From NCBI RefSeq assembly GCF_040049195.1, contig NZ_JBDZDL010000007.1: a stretch of 64,000 nt of DNA, one strand, 5' to 3'. A program made the translations under genes and the position numbers. This DNA comes from NCEH01 sp040049195. Its GTDB lineage: Bacteria; Pseudomonadota; Alphaproteobacteria; Rhizobiales; Xanthobacteraceae. The notes under the pieces are model-generated. The model was not told where the DNA came from. It saw only the letters and a list, made by a program, of their open reading frames with translations, and did no database searches. Positions 35,351-44,023 of this stretch are shown here, piece by piece. Position 1 is the first letter of the stretch. Each line of letters starts with the position of its first letter.

Positions 35351-36877
35351 ATGGAAGTGACCTCCGCCCCCTTCCCCGCCGCCGAAATCGCCGCCCTGCT
35401 CGATCGGCTCGGCGTTGCGCCCGCGGCGCGCGCCGGCGGCACGCTGGCGACGCATTCGCCGATCACCGGCGAGCAGGTCGCCGCCCTGCATGAAACGCCC
35501 GACGTGGCGGCGGCCATCGGCGCGGCGCACGCGGCCTTTCTCGCCTGGCGCGCCGTGCCCGCGCCCCGCCGCGGCGAGCTGGTGCGCCTGCTGGGCGAGG
35601 AATTGCGCGCCGCCAAGGCCGATCTCGGCCGGCTCGTCACTCTGGAAGCGGGCAAGATCCTCTCCGAAGGGCTGGGCGAAGTGCAGGAGATGATCGACAT
35701 CTGCGACTTCGCCACCGGCCTGTCGCGTCAATTGCACGGCCTCACCATCACCACCGAGCGCCCCGACCATCGCATGATGGAGACCTGGCATCCGGCCGGC
35801 GTGGTGGGGGTTATCTCGGCCTTCAATTTTCCCGTCGCCGTCTGGTCCTGGAACGCCGCGCTGGCGCTCGTGTGCGGCGACGCCGTGGTGTGGAAGCCGT
35901 CGGAAAAGACGCCGCTGACGGCACTCGCGGTCCAGGCCATTTTCCAGCGCGCGGCGGAGCGCTTCGGCGATGCGCCGGCCGGCCTCTCCTCTCTGCTGAT
36001 CGGCGGGCGCGAGATGGGTGAAGCGCTGGTGGACGATCCGCGCGTGCCCGTGGTCTCGGCCACCGGATCCACCGCCATGGGCCGCGCGGTCGGGCCCCGG
36101 CTTGCCGCGCGGTTCGCGCGCGCGATCCTGGAGCTGGGCGGCAACAATGCCGCCATCGTCTGCCCCTCCGCCGACCTCGACCTCACGGTGCGCGCGGTGG
36201 CCTTCGCCGCCATGGGCACCGCCGGCCAGCGCTGCACCAGCCTGCGGCGGCTGATCGTGCACGAGCGCGTTTATGACGCGCTGCTCGCCCGCCTCAAGAC
36301 CGCCTACGGCTCGGTGCGCGTGGGCGATCCGCGCGATCCGGCGACGCTCGTCGGCCCGCTCATCGATGCGGAAGCCGCGCAGGCCATGGCCCGCGCGCTT
36401 GCCTCGGCCCGCGCCGAGGGCGGCGTGGTGACGGGCGGAACCATCGCCCCGCCAACCGGCCTTTCCGGCGGCGCTTATGTGCGTCCGGCCTTGGTGGAGA
36501 TGCCGGCCCAGAGCGCCATCGTGCGGGCGGAAACCTTCGCGCCCATCCTCTATGTGCTGCGCTACGCGACCCTGGATGAGGCCATCGCCCTTCAGAACGA
36601 TGTGCCGCAGGGCCTCGCCTCCTCCATCTTCACCACCGATCTGCGCGAGGCCGAGCGCTTCCTTTCCGCCGCCGGCTCGGACTGCGGCATCGCCAATGTG
36701 AACATCGGCCCCTCGGGTGCCGAGATCGGCGGAGCATTCGGCGGCGAGAAGGAGACCGGCGGCGGGCGCGAGGCCGGGTCGGACAGCTGGAAGGCCTATA
36801 TGCGCCGGGCCACCAACACCATCAATTACGGCAGCCGCTTGCCCCTCGCCCAGGGCGTGAGCTTCGATCTCGACTAG
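35351..36877 (+). CDS. Aldehyde dehydrogenase, ALDH7 (aminoadipate semialdehyde/antiquitin-like) type
   Basis: 508 residues. Active-site residues are in place: Asn159 in VISAFNFPVAVWSWN, Glu261 in LELGGNNA, and nucleophile Cys295 in GTAGQRCTSLRR. The FPVAVWSWN segment and the C-terminal GGAFGGEKETGGGREAGSDSWKAYMRR are characteristic of ALDH7A1/AmaB, which oxidise alpha-aminoadipic semialdehyde (lysine degradation) or betaine aldehyde-like substrates. It lies 90 bp upstream of eutB on the same strand; acetaldehyde from EutBC is a conceivable but unproven substrate. ATG with AGCTTTCTC upstream, a weak ribosome site. Confidence 0.9.
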   Translation: MEVTSAPFPAAEIAALLDRLGVAPAARAGGTLATHSPITGEQVAALHETPDVAAAIGAAHAAFLAWRAVPAPRRGELVRLLGEELRAAKADLGRLVTLEAGKILSEGLGEVQEMIDICDFATGLSRQLHGLTITTERPDHRMMETWHPAGVVGVISAFNFPVAVWSWNAALALVCGDAVVWKPSEKTPLTALAVQAIFQRAAERFGDAPAGLSSLLIGGREMGEALVDDPRVPVVSATGSTAMGRAVGPRLAARFARAILELGGNNAAIVCPSADLDLTVRAVAFAAMGTAGQRCTSLRRLIVHERVYDALLARLKTAYGSVRVGDPRDPATLVGPLIDAEAAQAMARALASARAEGGVVTGGTIAPPTGLSGGAYVRPALVEMPAQSAIVRAETFAPILYVLRYATLDEAIALQNDVPQGLASSIFTTDLREAERFLSAAGSDCGIANVNIGPSGAEIGGAFGGEKETGGGREAGSDSWKAYMRRATNTINYGSRLPLAQGVSFDLD

Positions 36878-36966
36878 GCCGCCGGCCGCACCGGTCGCCC
36901 CCTTTTTCTTGTAAGGCATAAACATTGCTTCATAATCGGCATGTCCAGCATGCGGGAGCCTTGTGA

Positions 36967-38355
36967 ATGCCCTTCATCCACCGCATCGGTTCCCGCAGCT
37001 ATGTGTTCGCCGACCTCAAGGAGCTGATGGCCAAGGCGACGCCACCGCGTTCCGGCGACATGCTGGCCGGCATCGCCGCCACCAGCGCGGAAGAGAATGT
37101 CGCGGCCAAGATGTGCCTCGCCGAGGTGCCGCTGAAGACCTTCCTCTCCGAGGCCCTGATCCCCTATGAGGAGGACGAGGTCACGCGCCTCATTCTCGAC
37201 GGGCACGATCATTCCGCCTTCACGCCAGTCGCCAGCCTCACCGTCGGCGATTTTCGCGATTATCTCCTCTCGGACGCCGCGACGCCGGAAATCCTCGCCC
37301 GCCTCGCGCACGGCCTGACACCGGAGATGGTGGCGGCAGTCTCCAAGATCATGCGCAACCAGGACCTGATCCTGGTGGCGAAGAAGTGCCGGGTGGTCAC
37401 GCGGTTTCGCAACACCATCGGCCTGCCGGGCACCATGGCGGTGCGGCTCCAGCCCAACCACCCCACCGACGATGCCGCCGGCGTTTCCGCCGCCATCCTC
37501 GATGGGCTTCTCTATGGCTGCGGCGATGCCGTGATCGGCATCAATCCCGCCTCTGACAGCCTGCCGGTGCTCGACCGGCTGCTGAAACTGATGGATGCGG
37601 TGATCACGCGCTTCGCCATTCCGACCCAAAGCTGCGTCCTCACCCACGTGACCACCTCCATCGACCTGATGAACCGGGGGGCGCCGGTGGATCTGGTGTT
37701 CCAGTCCATCGCGGGGACCCAGGCGGCCAACCACTCGTTCGGCATCGACCTCTCGGTCTTGCGGGAGGGCTATGACGCCGCACGGTCGCTGAAGCGCGGC
37801 ACGCTCGGCACCAACGCCATGTATTTCGAAACCGGCCAGGGCGCGGCGCTCTCCGCCAATGCGCACCATGGCGTGGACCAGCAGACCTGCGAAGCGCGGG
37901 CCTATGCGGTTGCCCGCGCGTTCGAGCCGCTGCTGGTGAACACGGTGGTGGGGTTCATCGGCCCGGAATATCTGTATGACGGCAAGCAGATCATTCGCGC
38001 CGGCCTGGAAGATCATTTCTGCGGCAAGCTGCTCGGCGTGCCGCTTGGGGTGGACGTCTGCTACACCAACCACGCGGAAGCCGACCAGGACGACATGGAC
38101 ACCTTGCTCACCCTGCTGGCCGCGGCGGGCGTCACCTATGTAATGGGCATTCCCGGTGCGGACGACGTGATGCTCAATTATCAGTCGACCTCGTTCCACG
38201 ATGCCCTTTATGTGCGCGAAGTGTTCGGCCTGAAGCGGGCGCCGGAATTCGAGGCGTGGCTTCAGTCCATGCAGATCACCGCCGCGGACGGGCGCCTGCT
38301 GCCCGCCGATGGCGGTCATCCGCTGCTGGGCTTCGTGGCGGAGCGGGCGGCATGA
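36967..38355 (+). CDS. eutB: Ethanolamine ammonia-lyase large subunit
   Basis: 462-residue TIM-barrel subunit of the adenosylcobalamin-dependent lyase converting ethanolamine to acetaldehyde and ammonia. Conserved blocks: LMAKATPPRSGDMLAGIAATS, EVPLKTFLSEALIPYEEDEVTRLI, TIGLPGTMAVRLQPNHPTDD, GINPASDS, FQSIAGTQAANHSFGID, YFETGQGAALSANAHHGVDQQTCEARAY and MGIPGADDVMLNYQSTSFHD. ATG 36967 follows GGGAG. Its stop overlaps the eutC ATG (ATGA). No EutA reactivase or microcompartment genes are adjacent. Confidence 0.97.
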   Translation: MPFIHRIGSRSYVFADLKELMAKATPPRSGDMLAGIAATSAEENVAAKMCLAEVPLKTFLSEALIPYEEDEVTRLILDGHDHSAFTPVASLTVGDFRDYLLSDAATPEILARLAHGLTPEMVAAVSKIMRNQDLILVAKKCRVVTRFRNTIGLPGTMAVRLQPNHPTDDAAGVSAAILDGLLYGCGDAVIGINPASDSLPVLDRLLKLMDAVITRFAIPTQSCVLTHVTTSIDLMNRGAPVDLVFQSIAGTQAANHSFGIDLSVLREGYDAARSLKRGTLGTNAMYFETGQGAALSANAHHGVDQQTCEARAYAVARAFEPLLVNTVVGFIGPEYLYDGKQIIRAGLEDHFCGKLLGVPLGVDVCYTNHAEADQDDMDTLLTLLAAAGVTYVMGIPGADDVMLNYQSTSFHDALYVREVFGLKRAPEFEAWLQSMQITAADGRLLPADGGHPLLGFVAERAA

Positions 38356-39143
38356 TCGCGCGCGATCCCTGGCTCGCCTTCGCCCGCCACACCCCGGCCC
38401 GCATTGCGCTCGGCCGCACCGGCGCCAGCCTGCCAACGCAGGAAGTGCTGCGCTTCGCCCTCGCCCATGCCCAGGCCCGCGATGCAGTCCACACGCCGTT
38501 CGACGCGGCCGGGGTGGAGGCGCAGGTGCGCGCGCTCGGCTTCGAGACGGTGCAAATCGCCAGCGCCGCCCCGGCCCGCGACGTCTATCTGCGCCGGCCC
38601 GATCTCGGCCGCCGCCTCGCGGAGGCGAGCCGCACTCTGCTCGAGGCGGCAGCGCCCGGCCCTGTCGACCTCGCGCTGGTGGTGGCGGACGGGCTCTCCT
38701 CCGCCGCCGTGCACGCGCAGGCCGTGCCCTTCCTCGCAGCGCTCAAGCCCTGGATCGAGAAGGAAAATTGGCGGATCTCGCCGGTCTGCATCGCGGCGCA
38801 GGCGCGCGTCGCGCTGGGGGATGAAGCCGGCGCCGCACTCAAGGCGCGGGCGGTGCTGGTGATGATCGGCGAGCGGCCCGGCCTCTCCTCGCCGGATAGT
38901 CTCGGCCTCTACCTCACCTTCGCGCCCCGCCCCGGACGCACGGACGCGGAGCGCAACTGCATTTCCAATGTGCGCGCGGAGGGCCTTTCCCACGATGCCG
39001 CCGCCTTCAAGCTGGCGTGGTTGCTGACGGAGGCGTTCCGCCGCGAGATCACGGGTGTGGACCTCAAGGACGAGAGCGATGCGCTGCTGGAGGACGGGCG
39101 GCCGCCGCTCGCGCTTTCGGCTGAGCGAGACGACCGAAGGTAA
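38352..39143 (+). CDS. eutC: Ethanolamine ammonia-lyase small subunit
   Basis: 263 residues. EutC features: PARIALGRTGASLPTQEVLRFALAHAQARDAVHTP near the start, DYLRRPDLGRRL-like segment, LVVADGLSSAAV, MIGERPGLSSPDSLGLYLTFAPRPGRTDAERNCISNVR, the cobalamin-contact region. The start at 38352 overlaps the eutB stop by four bases; an upstream extension in frame overlaps eutB and is rejected. Partner of EutB in an alpha6-beta6 complex. Confidence 0.96.
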   Translation: MIARDPWLAFARHTPARIALGRTGASLPTQEVLRFALAHAQARDAVHTPFDAAGVEAQVRALGFETVQIASAAPARDVYLRRPDLGRRLAEASRTLLEAAAPGPVDLALVVADGLSSAAVHAQAVPFLAALKPWIEKENWRISPVCIAAQARVALGDEAGAALKARAVLVMIGERPGLSSPDSLGLYLTFAPRPGRTDAERNCISNVRAEGLSHDAAAFKLAWLLTEAFRREITGVDLKDESDALLEDGRPPLALSAERDDRR

Positions 39144-39221
39144 GGCACAGTCCTTGCTTTGGGGAAACGGTATAGGCCGGCCACCGGCATTCCGGTCGCC
39201 GCTGGGCAGAGGGCAAGATCC

Positions 39222-40724
39222 ATGAGCGCTCAAAAATCTTCCGGCGTCAGCTATACCACTGTCGATATCAAATATTTCGAGCAACGCGCGCTGAAGCGCC
39301 ATGCCCGGGTGTGGTCGCTGTGGGCGCTCGGCGTCGGCGCGGTCATTTCAGGCCACTTCTCCGGCTGGAACCTCGGCCTCGCCTCCGGCGGCTGGGGCGG
39401 CATGTTCATCGCCGCCATCATCATCGCCATCATGTATCTCGGCCTCACCTTCTGCATTGCCGAGATGTCGCCCGCTTTGCCCCATACCGGCGCGGCCTAT
39501 TCCTTCGCCCGCACCACCATGGGGCCGTGGGGCGGCTTCGTGACCGGGCTATGCGAGAACGTGGAATACGTCATCACGCCGGCGGTGGTCGTGTCCTTCA
39601 TCGGCTCCTACATGGGATCGATCTTCGGCACGCCGCCGGAATTCCAGCCGGTTTACTGGATCTTCGGCTACATCATCTTCGTCGGTCTGAACGTGGTCGG
39701 CGTTGAACTCTCCTTCAAAGTGACGCTGGTGGTCACCCTCGCCGCGCTCGCCTGCCTGGTGGCGTTCTGGGTCAGCGCCATCCCGGTCATGAACTTCTCG
39801 CGCTGGGCGCTTAACATGGGCGTGGGGCCGGACGGGACGGCGGTGGAACTGCCCAATGGCGGCGGCCCGTTCCTGCCGTTCGGCATCGGCGGCGCGCTCG
39901 CGGCCATGCCGTTCGCGGTCTGGCTGTTCCTCGCCATCGAGCAATTGCCGCTGGCGGCGGAAGAATCCGTCGATCCCAAGACCGACATGCCCAAGGGCAT
40001 CATCGCCGGCATGGCGACGCTGATCGTCTCCGCCTTCATGATCCTGTGGCTGAATTCCTCGGTGGCGAACGGCGCATTCGGGCTGTCCACCTCGCTCGAA
40101 CCCCTGCTGGACGGCTTCAAGGCCATCTATGGCACGGGCATCGCCAGCCTGCTGGCGCTGGTCGCGGTGGTGGGGCTGATCGCCTCCTTCCACACCATCA
40201 TCTATGCCCAGGGCCGGCAGATCTATTCCCTCTCGCGCGCCGGCTATTTCCCCCGCAGCCTGTCCATCACCCACGGCAGCCGCAAGACCCCGCACGTGGC
40301 CATGATCGCCGGCGCGGTGGTCGGGCTCGTGATCATGCTGGCCATCTGGTTCACGCTGGGCGTCGAGGCGGGGGCGGCGGCCATCGGCGGCACGCTGCTG
40401 AACATGGCGGTGTTCGGCGCCATGCTCTCTTACGTGATGCAGGCGCTGTCCTTCATCCTCATGCGGAAAAACATGCCGCAGATCGCCCGGCCCTATGTGA
40501 GCCCGTTCGGCATTCCGGGCGCCGTGATCACCATCGTGATCGCGCTGGTGACGATCTATTTCCAGCTGTCCGATCCCATCTACCGGAACGGCGTCATCGG
40601 CGTGGCGATCTGGTTCGCCGTCGGCATGGCCTATTTCGCCGCCTATGGGCGCCACAAGCTGGTGCTCTCGCCCGAGGAGGAGTTCGCCCTCTCCAAAGGC
40701 ACGGCCGAATACAAGAGCTACTGA
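39222..40724 (+). CDS. eat: Ethanolamine permease (APC superfamily)
   Basis: 500 residues, about 12 membrane helices. The start MSAQKSSGVSYTTVDIKYFEQRALKRHARVWSLWALGVGAVISGHFSGWNLGLA is the signature N-terminus of the Eat family; GRQIYSLSRAGYFP is the conserved APC loop. It begins at ATG 39222 after GAGGGCAAG. It is the third gene of eutB-eutC-eat, giving uptake plus cleavage of ethanolamine for nitrogen. A strong hairpin follows the stop. Confidence 0.94.
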   Translation: MSAQKSSGVSYTTVDIKYFEQRALKRHARVWSLWALGVGAVISGHFSGWNLGLASGGWGGMFIAAIIIAIMYLGLTFCIAEMSPALPHTGAAYSFARTTMGPWGGFVTGLCENVEYVITPAVVVSFIGSYMGSIFGTPPEFQPVYWIFGYIIFVGLNVVGVELSFKVTLVVTLAALACLVAFWVSAIPVMNFSRWALNMGVGPDGTAVELPNGGGPFLPFGIGGALAAMPFAVWLFLAIEQLPLAAEESVDPKTDMPKGIIAGMATLIVSAFMILWLNSSVANGAFGLSTSLEPLLDGFKAIYGTGIASLLALVAVVGLIASFHTIIYAQGRQIYSLSRAGYFPRSLSITHGSRKTPHVAMIAGAVVGLVIMLAIWFTLGVEAGAAAIGGTLLNMAVFGAMLSYVMQALSFILMRKNMPQIARPYVSPFGIPGAVITIVIALVTIYFQLSDPIYRNGVIGVAIWFAVGMAYFAAYGRHKLVLSPEEEFALSKGTAEYKSY

Positions 40725-40744
40725 AACAGAGCCTTTAAACGAAA

Positions 40745-40774
40745 CTCCCGCGGTCGCAGCAGCGATCGCGGGAG
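40745..40774. terminator. Intrinsic terminator after the ethanolamine operon
   Basis: 13-bp stem (one G-U pair) around an AGCA loop, followed by CCTTTC. It sits between the converging permease (+) and the hypothetical gene (-), so it can serve both. Confidence 0.85.
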
Positions 40775-40804
40775 CCTTTCACAGGCGGCGCGCGGCGTGC
40801 CGGG

Positions 40805-41185
40805 TCAGACGTGCTCGACCGACACCACGCGATAGGTGTGCATCTCCTCGTCCTCGCGGATCGAGACATATTCGCCCGGCGCGAAGGCTTCATCACCGAA
40901 GCGGTAGCCGGACTCGTCGTCCTCGTCGCCGCTCACATCGTAGCGGAACGCCCAGCTGCCGCCGGGGCGGCGCACCAGATGGCCGATATCGTCCGCCTCG
41001 CCGGGCCGGAAGCGCACCACGCGGCACGCGGCGCGATTGGCGTGCCAGAGGTCCGCGTCGATGCGGCCGTTCTCATCCAGCGGGGCGACAAAGGAATAGC
41101 CGAAATTGCGGGATCCCTCCGGATGATCCTTTTCGCGCGCGAGTTCGAGACGGATCTCTCGGAAGGAATGAGGCAGTTGGCTCAT
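40805..41185 (-). CDS. Conserved hypothetical protein, acidic
   Basis: 126 residues, not recognised as a named family. Starts MSQLPHSFREIRLELAREKDHPEGS, then a central region with conserved-looking Trp/Tyr/Asp (RYDVSGDEDDESGYRFGDEAFAPGEYVSIRE) and an end VVSVEHV. No signal or membrane helix. ATG 41185 with GAGGAG upstream. The pattern (beta-rich, acidic patch) is typical of small cytosolic alphaproteobacterial proteins of unknown function; no context clue since the neighbours are unrelated. Confidence 0.75.
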   Translation of the reverse strand: MSQLPHSFREIRLELAREKDHPEGSRNFGYSFVAPLDENGRIDADLWHANRAACRVVRFRPGEADDIGHLVRRPGGSWAFRYDVSGDEDDESGYRFGDEAFAPGEYVSIREDEEMHTYRVVSVEHV

Positions 41186-41384
41186 AAGCGGTCTCCTCGG
41201 GCTTTGCCCATCGCCGATTCCGGTATGGGCTCCTTTCATGCCGCAGGAAGAAAATAAGCGCCAGTTACGGGCATTCACTTATGGAAAAGTCCGCAATAAA
41301 TATTTTCCGTTCGTTGATCCAGCCCAAGGCGTTCGCACCCGCACACATCATGATAAACTCTTACATCAGTGCGGAGACGGACCC

Positions 41385-41753
41385 ATGACCGACGCTTCGA
41401 CTTTCCCGAACTATACAAAAGCCTTTGCCGATATGTGGCCGACCAAGACGCCGGCGTTCGGCTGGCCGATGGCCGCCGCGCGTGTCTATTGGATCGAGTT
41501 GCCGATCGCAATCAACGCCCACCTGCAGCGCTTCGCCACCGCCCAGCTCCAGGAGCAGATGCGCCTGATGAGCGAGATGGCGAAGCCCGATGCCGCCACC
41601 TCGGTGCTCACCAAGGAAGCAGCCTTCCTTCAGCAATCCGCATTTGCCTGGGGCACGGAAGTGCTCGAGATCGTGGAATTGTGCAAGGAGAAGCTGTTGA
41701 ACCCCGGCGCGCCGCCCGAAGAAGCGGACGCAGGATATCGTCACGCCGCCTGA
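41385..41753 (+). CDS. Phasin-like protein
   Basis: 122 residues. Helical throughout, with a central amphipathic segment YWIELPIAINAHLQRFATAQLQEQMRLMSEMA and no signal; the pattern resembles phasin-family proteins that coat polyhydroxyalkanoate granules. The resemblance is from helix pattern and length only; no PHA gene is nearby. ATG 41385 with GGAGA upstream. An alternative is a generic small helical hypothetical. Confidence 0.6.
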   Translation: MTDASTFPNYTKAFADMWPTKTPAFGWPMAAARVYWIELPIAINAHLQRFATAQLQEQMRLMSEMAKPDAATSVLTKEAAFLQQSAFAWGTEVLEIVELCKEKLLNPGAPPEEADAGYRHAA

Positions 41754-41820
41754 GCCGCGTGACGCGTGAATGCAAGGCCGCGGCGCGCGGGCCGCGGCGG
41801 GGAAGCGTGTGCGCCCCGGT

Positions 41821-42846
41821 TCAGGGGGTGGGGCCGAACCCCTCCAGCACGATCTTGCCCCGGGCCCGGCCGCTTTCGAGCATGCGGTGGGCACGCCGCA
41901 GGTTCTCCGCATTGATCGGGCCATAGGTTTCCGCGAGCGTGGTGCGGATTTCGCCCGCATCCACGAGAGCGCTCACCTCGTTGAGAATGGTGTGCTGCGC
42001 CTCCATGTCCGCCGTCTCGAACATCGAGCGCGTGAACATGAGTTCCCAATGCACCGACACGCTCTTGCGCTTGAAGCCGTTGATGTCCAGCGTCGCAGGA
42101 TCGTCGATCAGCGCGAAGCGGCCCTGCGGGGCGATCAGCTCCGCGATGGCACCCAGGTGCTGGTCGGTGTTGGTGGTGGAAAAGACGAAAGCGGGTTCGC
42201 CGAGGCCGAGGGCCTTCACCTCTTCCGCGAGCGGCCTGGAATGATCCACCACATGGTGCGCCCCGAGATCGCGCACCCATTGCTGCGTCTCCGCCCGCGA
42301 GGCGGTGGCGATGACCGTGAGGTCCGTGAGCTTGCGGGCCAGCTGCACAGCGATGGAGCCGACCCCGCCGGCGCCGCCGATGACGAGGACCGCGTGCGCC
42401 ACGCCCAGCACCGGCTGCGTCACATGAAGGCGATGGAACAAGGTCTCCCACGCGGTCAGGGCCGTCAGGGGCAGAGCGGCCGCCTCCGCCCAGTCGAGCG
42501 TGGCGGGCTTCTTGCCGACGATCCGCTCGTCCACCAGATGGAACTCGGCATTGGTGCCCTGCCGGCCCAGGGCGCCGGCATAGAACACTTCGTCACCCGG
42601 CTTGAAGAAGCTGGCGTCCGGCCCGGCCTCGACCACGACGCCTGCCGCATCCCAGCCCAGCACCTTCCATTCCCCCACCTCGGGTTCGGCGCGGCGCCGC
42701 ACCTTGGTATCCACCGGATTGACCGAGACGGCCCGCACCTCGACCAGCAGATCCCGACCCGTGGCGGTCGGACGGGGCAGCTCGATGTCGCTCAGGGCCA
42801 GGGGATCGTCGATGGGGAGGGAACGTTGATAGCCGACGGCACGCAT
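41821..42846 (-). CDS. Zinc-independent MDR-family alcohol dehydrogenase/quinone reductase-like
   Basis: 341 residues of the medium-chain dehydrogenase superfamily. N-terminal catalytic fold (RAVSVNPVDTKVRRR, VLGWDAAGVVVEAG) and a Rossmann domain VLVIGGAGGVGSIAVQLARKLTDLTVIATAS (NADPH-type AxxGGVG). The catalytic zinc ligand Cys/His are not evident, placing it with ZADH/quinone reductase-like enzymes. ATG 42846. It is divergent from an HxlR regulator with a 99-bp shared promoter region; such pairs usually form a regulator/target unit. Confidence 0.88.
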   Translation of the reverse strand: MRAVGYQRSLPIDDPLALSDIELPRPTATGRDLLVEVRAVSVNPVDTKVRRRAEPEVGEWKVLGWDAAGVVVEAGPDASFFKPGDEVFYAGALGRQGTNAEFHLVDERIVGKKPATLDWAEAAALPLTALTAWETLFHRLHVTQPVLGVAHAVLVIGGAGGVGSIAVQLARKLTDLTVIATASRAETQQWVRDLGAHHVVDHSRPLAEEVKALGLGEPAFVFSTTNTDQHLGAIAELIAPQGRFALIDDPATLDINGFKRKSVSVHWELMFTRSMFETADMEAQHTILNEVSALVDAGEIRTTLAETYGPINAENLRRAHRMLESGRARGKIVLEGFGPTP

Positions 42847-42888
42847 GAAAACCTCCAGTTCTGGACTGGCGCTAAAATGCTGAGTACG

Positions 42889-42902
42889 CTTGAGAGCGCA
42901 AG
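42889..42902. promoter_or_regulatory. Candidate HxlR operator
   Basis: CTTG-N6-CAAG inverted repeat in the 99-bp divergent region between the MDR gene and the HxlR gene. Short and unproven; listed because divergent HxlR genes usually bind such sites. Confidence 0.35.
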
Positions 42903-42945
42903 AACGCACATAAACCGCCCATAGTGTCGAAAAGGATACCGTGAG

Positions 42946-43317
42946 ATGCCCCGGGTGCGCCACAAGAGCCTGGATTGCAGCCCAGGCTGCGCCGTGGAGG
43001 GCACGCTCAGCCTGATCGACGGCAAATGGAAGGGCGTGATCCTCTATCACCTGTTCGAAGGCACGCTGCGCTTCAATGAGCTCCGCAAGCGCCTGCCCAA
43101 TGTGACCCAGCGCATGCTCACCAATCAATTGCGCGAGCTGGAGGCGCAGGATCTGATCGTGCGCACGGTCTATCCGGTGGTGCCGCCCAAGGTGGAATAT
43201 TGCCTGTCGCCCCGCGGCCAGAGCCTGGAGCCGGTGATCATGGCGCTGAAGGCCTGGGGGGATGCCAATCTCGACCTGACAAAACCCGTCGAGACGGAAG
43301 GCGCGGCAGCGGCCTGA
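42946..43317 (+). CDS. HxlR-family winged-helix transcriptional regulator
   Basis: 123 residues. LDCSPGCAVEGTLSLIDGKWKGVILYHLFEGTLRFNELRKRLPNVTQRMLTNQLRELEAQDLI is the HxlR fold, with two Cys (CSPGC) at the N-terminus that could act as a redox or electrophile sensor, as in YodB/QorR-type members. QorR-type regulators repress adjacent quinone reductases, which fits the divergent MDR gene. It ends just 2 bp from the tRNA-Leu 3' end. Confidence 0.93.
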   Translation: MPRVRHKSLDCSPGCAVEGTLSLIDGKWKGVILYHLFEGTLRFNELRKRLPNVTQRMLTNQLRELEAQDLIVRTVYPVVPPKVEYCLSPRGQSLEPVIMALKAWGDANLDLTKPVETEGAAAA

Positions 43318-43319
43318 CC

Positions 43320-43404
43320 TGGTGCGGACGGCGGGACTCGAACCCGCACGCCTTGCGGCGCAAGATTTTAAGTCTCGTGCGTCTACCGATTCCGCCACGT
43401 CCGC
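43320..43404 (-). tRNA. tRNA-Leu (anticodon UAA)
   Basis: 85 nt including encoded CCA. Acceptor GCGGACG/CGTCCGC with discriminator A; anticodon loop CTTAAAA gives anticodon UAA, which reads UUA/UUG; long variable arm CGCC-GCAA-GGCG typical of type II tRNAs; T arm GCGGG-TTCGAGT-CCCGC. All stems pair. Confidence 0.97.
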
Positions 43405-43474
43405 CTTCAGGAGCGCGGACCTTATGCGAGACCTTGGGCCGGGACAACAGCTGCGGCGGCCGGGCGGCCGCGCT

Positions 43475-43861
43475 TCAGGCGCGGCCTTCCAGTTGCTCGG
43501 TGCTGACGGGCGTGATGGCGACCGACTCGCCGCAGCCGCAGGCCGAGGTCTGGTTCGGATTGTTGAACACGAACTGCGCCGACATCTTGTCGGTCTTGAA
43601 GTCCATCTCGGTGCCGAGCAGGAACAGGATCGCCTTGGGATCGACGATCACCTTCACGCCCTTGTCCTCCACCACCTCGTCGCGCGGGGTGATTTCGGGC
43701 GCGTAATCAAGGGTGTAGGACATGCCGGCACAGCCGCCGTTCTTGACTCCCACGCGCACGGCTTCCGCCGGCGGTTGCGAGCGCGCCATGATCTCGCGGA
43801 TGCGTTCGGCGGCGGCATCGGTGATGCGCATAACGGGCGGGCGGGGACGAAGGGCAGCCAT
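43475..43861 (-). CDS. A-type iron-sulfur carrier (SufA/ErpA/IscA family)
   Basis: 128 residues with the three conserved cluster-ligating cysteines: Cys44 (NGGCAGMSY) and Cys108/Cys110 (SACGCGES). VKVIVDPKAILFLLGTEMDFK is family-typical. ATG at 43861; the frame continues to a TTG. In many Hyphomicrobiales sufA follows sufT, but here an FNT gene, a VOC gene and a parS site lie between it and sufT, so it is separate from the suf operon. Which of SufA, ErpA or IscA it represents is unclear. Confidence 0.92.
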   Translation of the reverse strand: MAALRPRPPVMRITDAAAERIREIMARSQPPAEAVRVGVKNGGCAGMSYTLDYAPEITPRDEVVEDKGVKVIVDPKAILFLLGTEMDFKTDKMSAQFVFNNPNQTSACGCGESVAITPVSTEQLEGRA

Positions 43862-44023
43862 GTTCTTCAAAACTCCAAACCACGCCGGTTCAAGGCCGGC
43901 GGATAAGTGCCCTTAAAATGGGGTGCCCCGGCGCTCCCGGCAAGGGCCAGCACGCGGGGGCTGCAAGCCCCATGCAACCGAAACCGTGCGCGGGCGTTCA
44001 GCTTGGCAATAAGGAGCCCAAGC

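Noticed and set aside
36939..36953. GCATG-N5-CATGC repeat before eutB
   Set aside because: Short and without a regulator gene nearby; likely chance in GC-rich DNA.
43466..43486. GC-rich hairpin across the end of the A-type carrier gene
   Set aside because: Stem is good but has no U-tract and overlaps the stop codon, so I did not call it a terminator.
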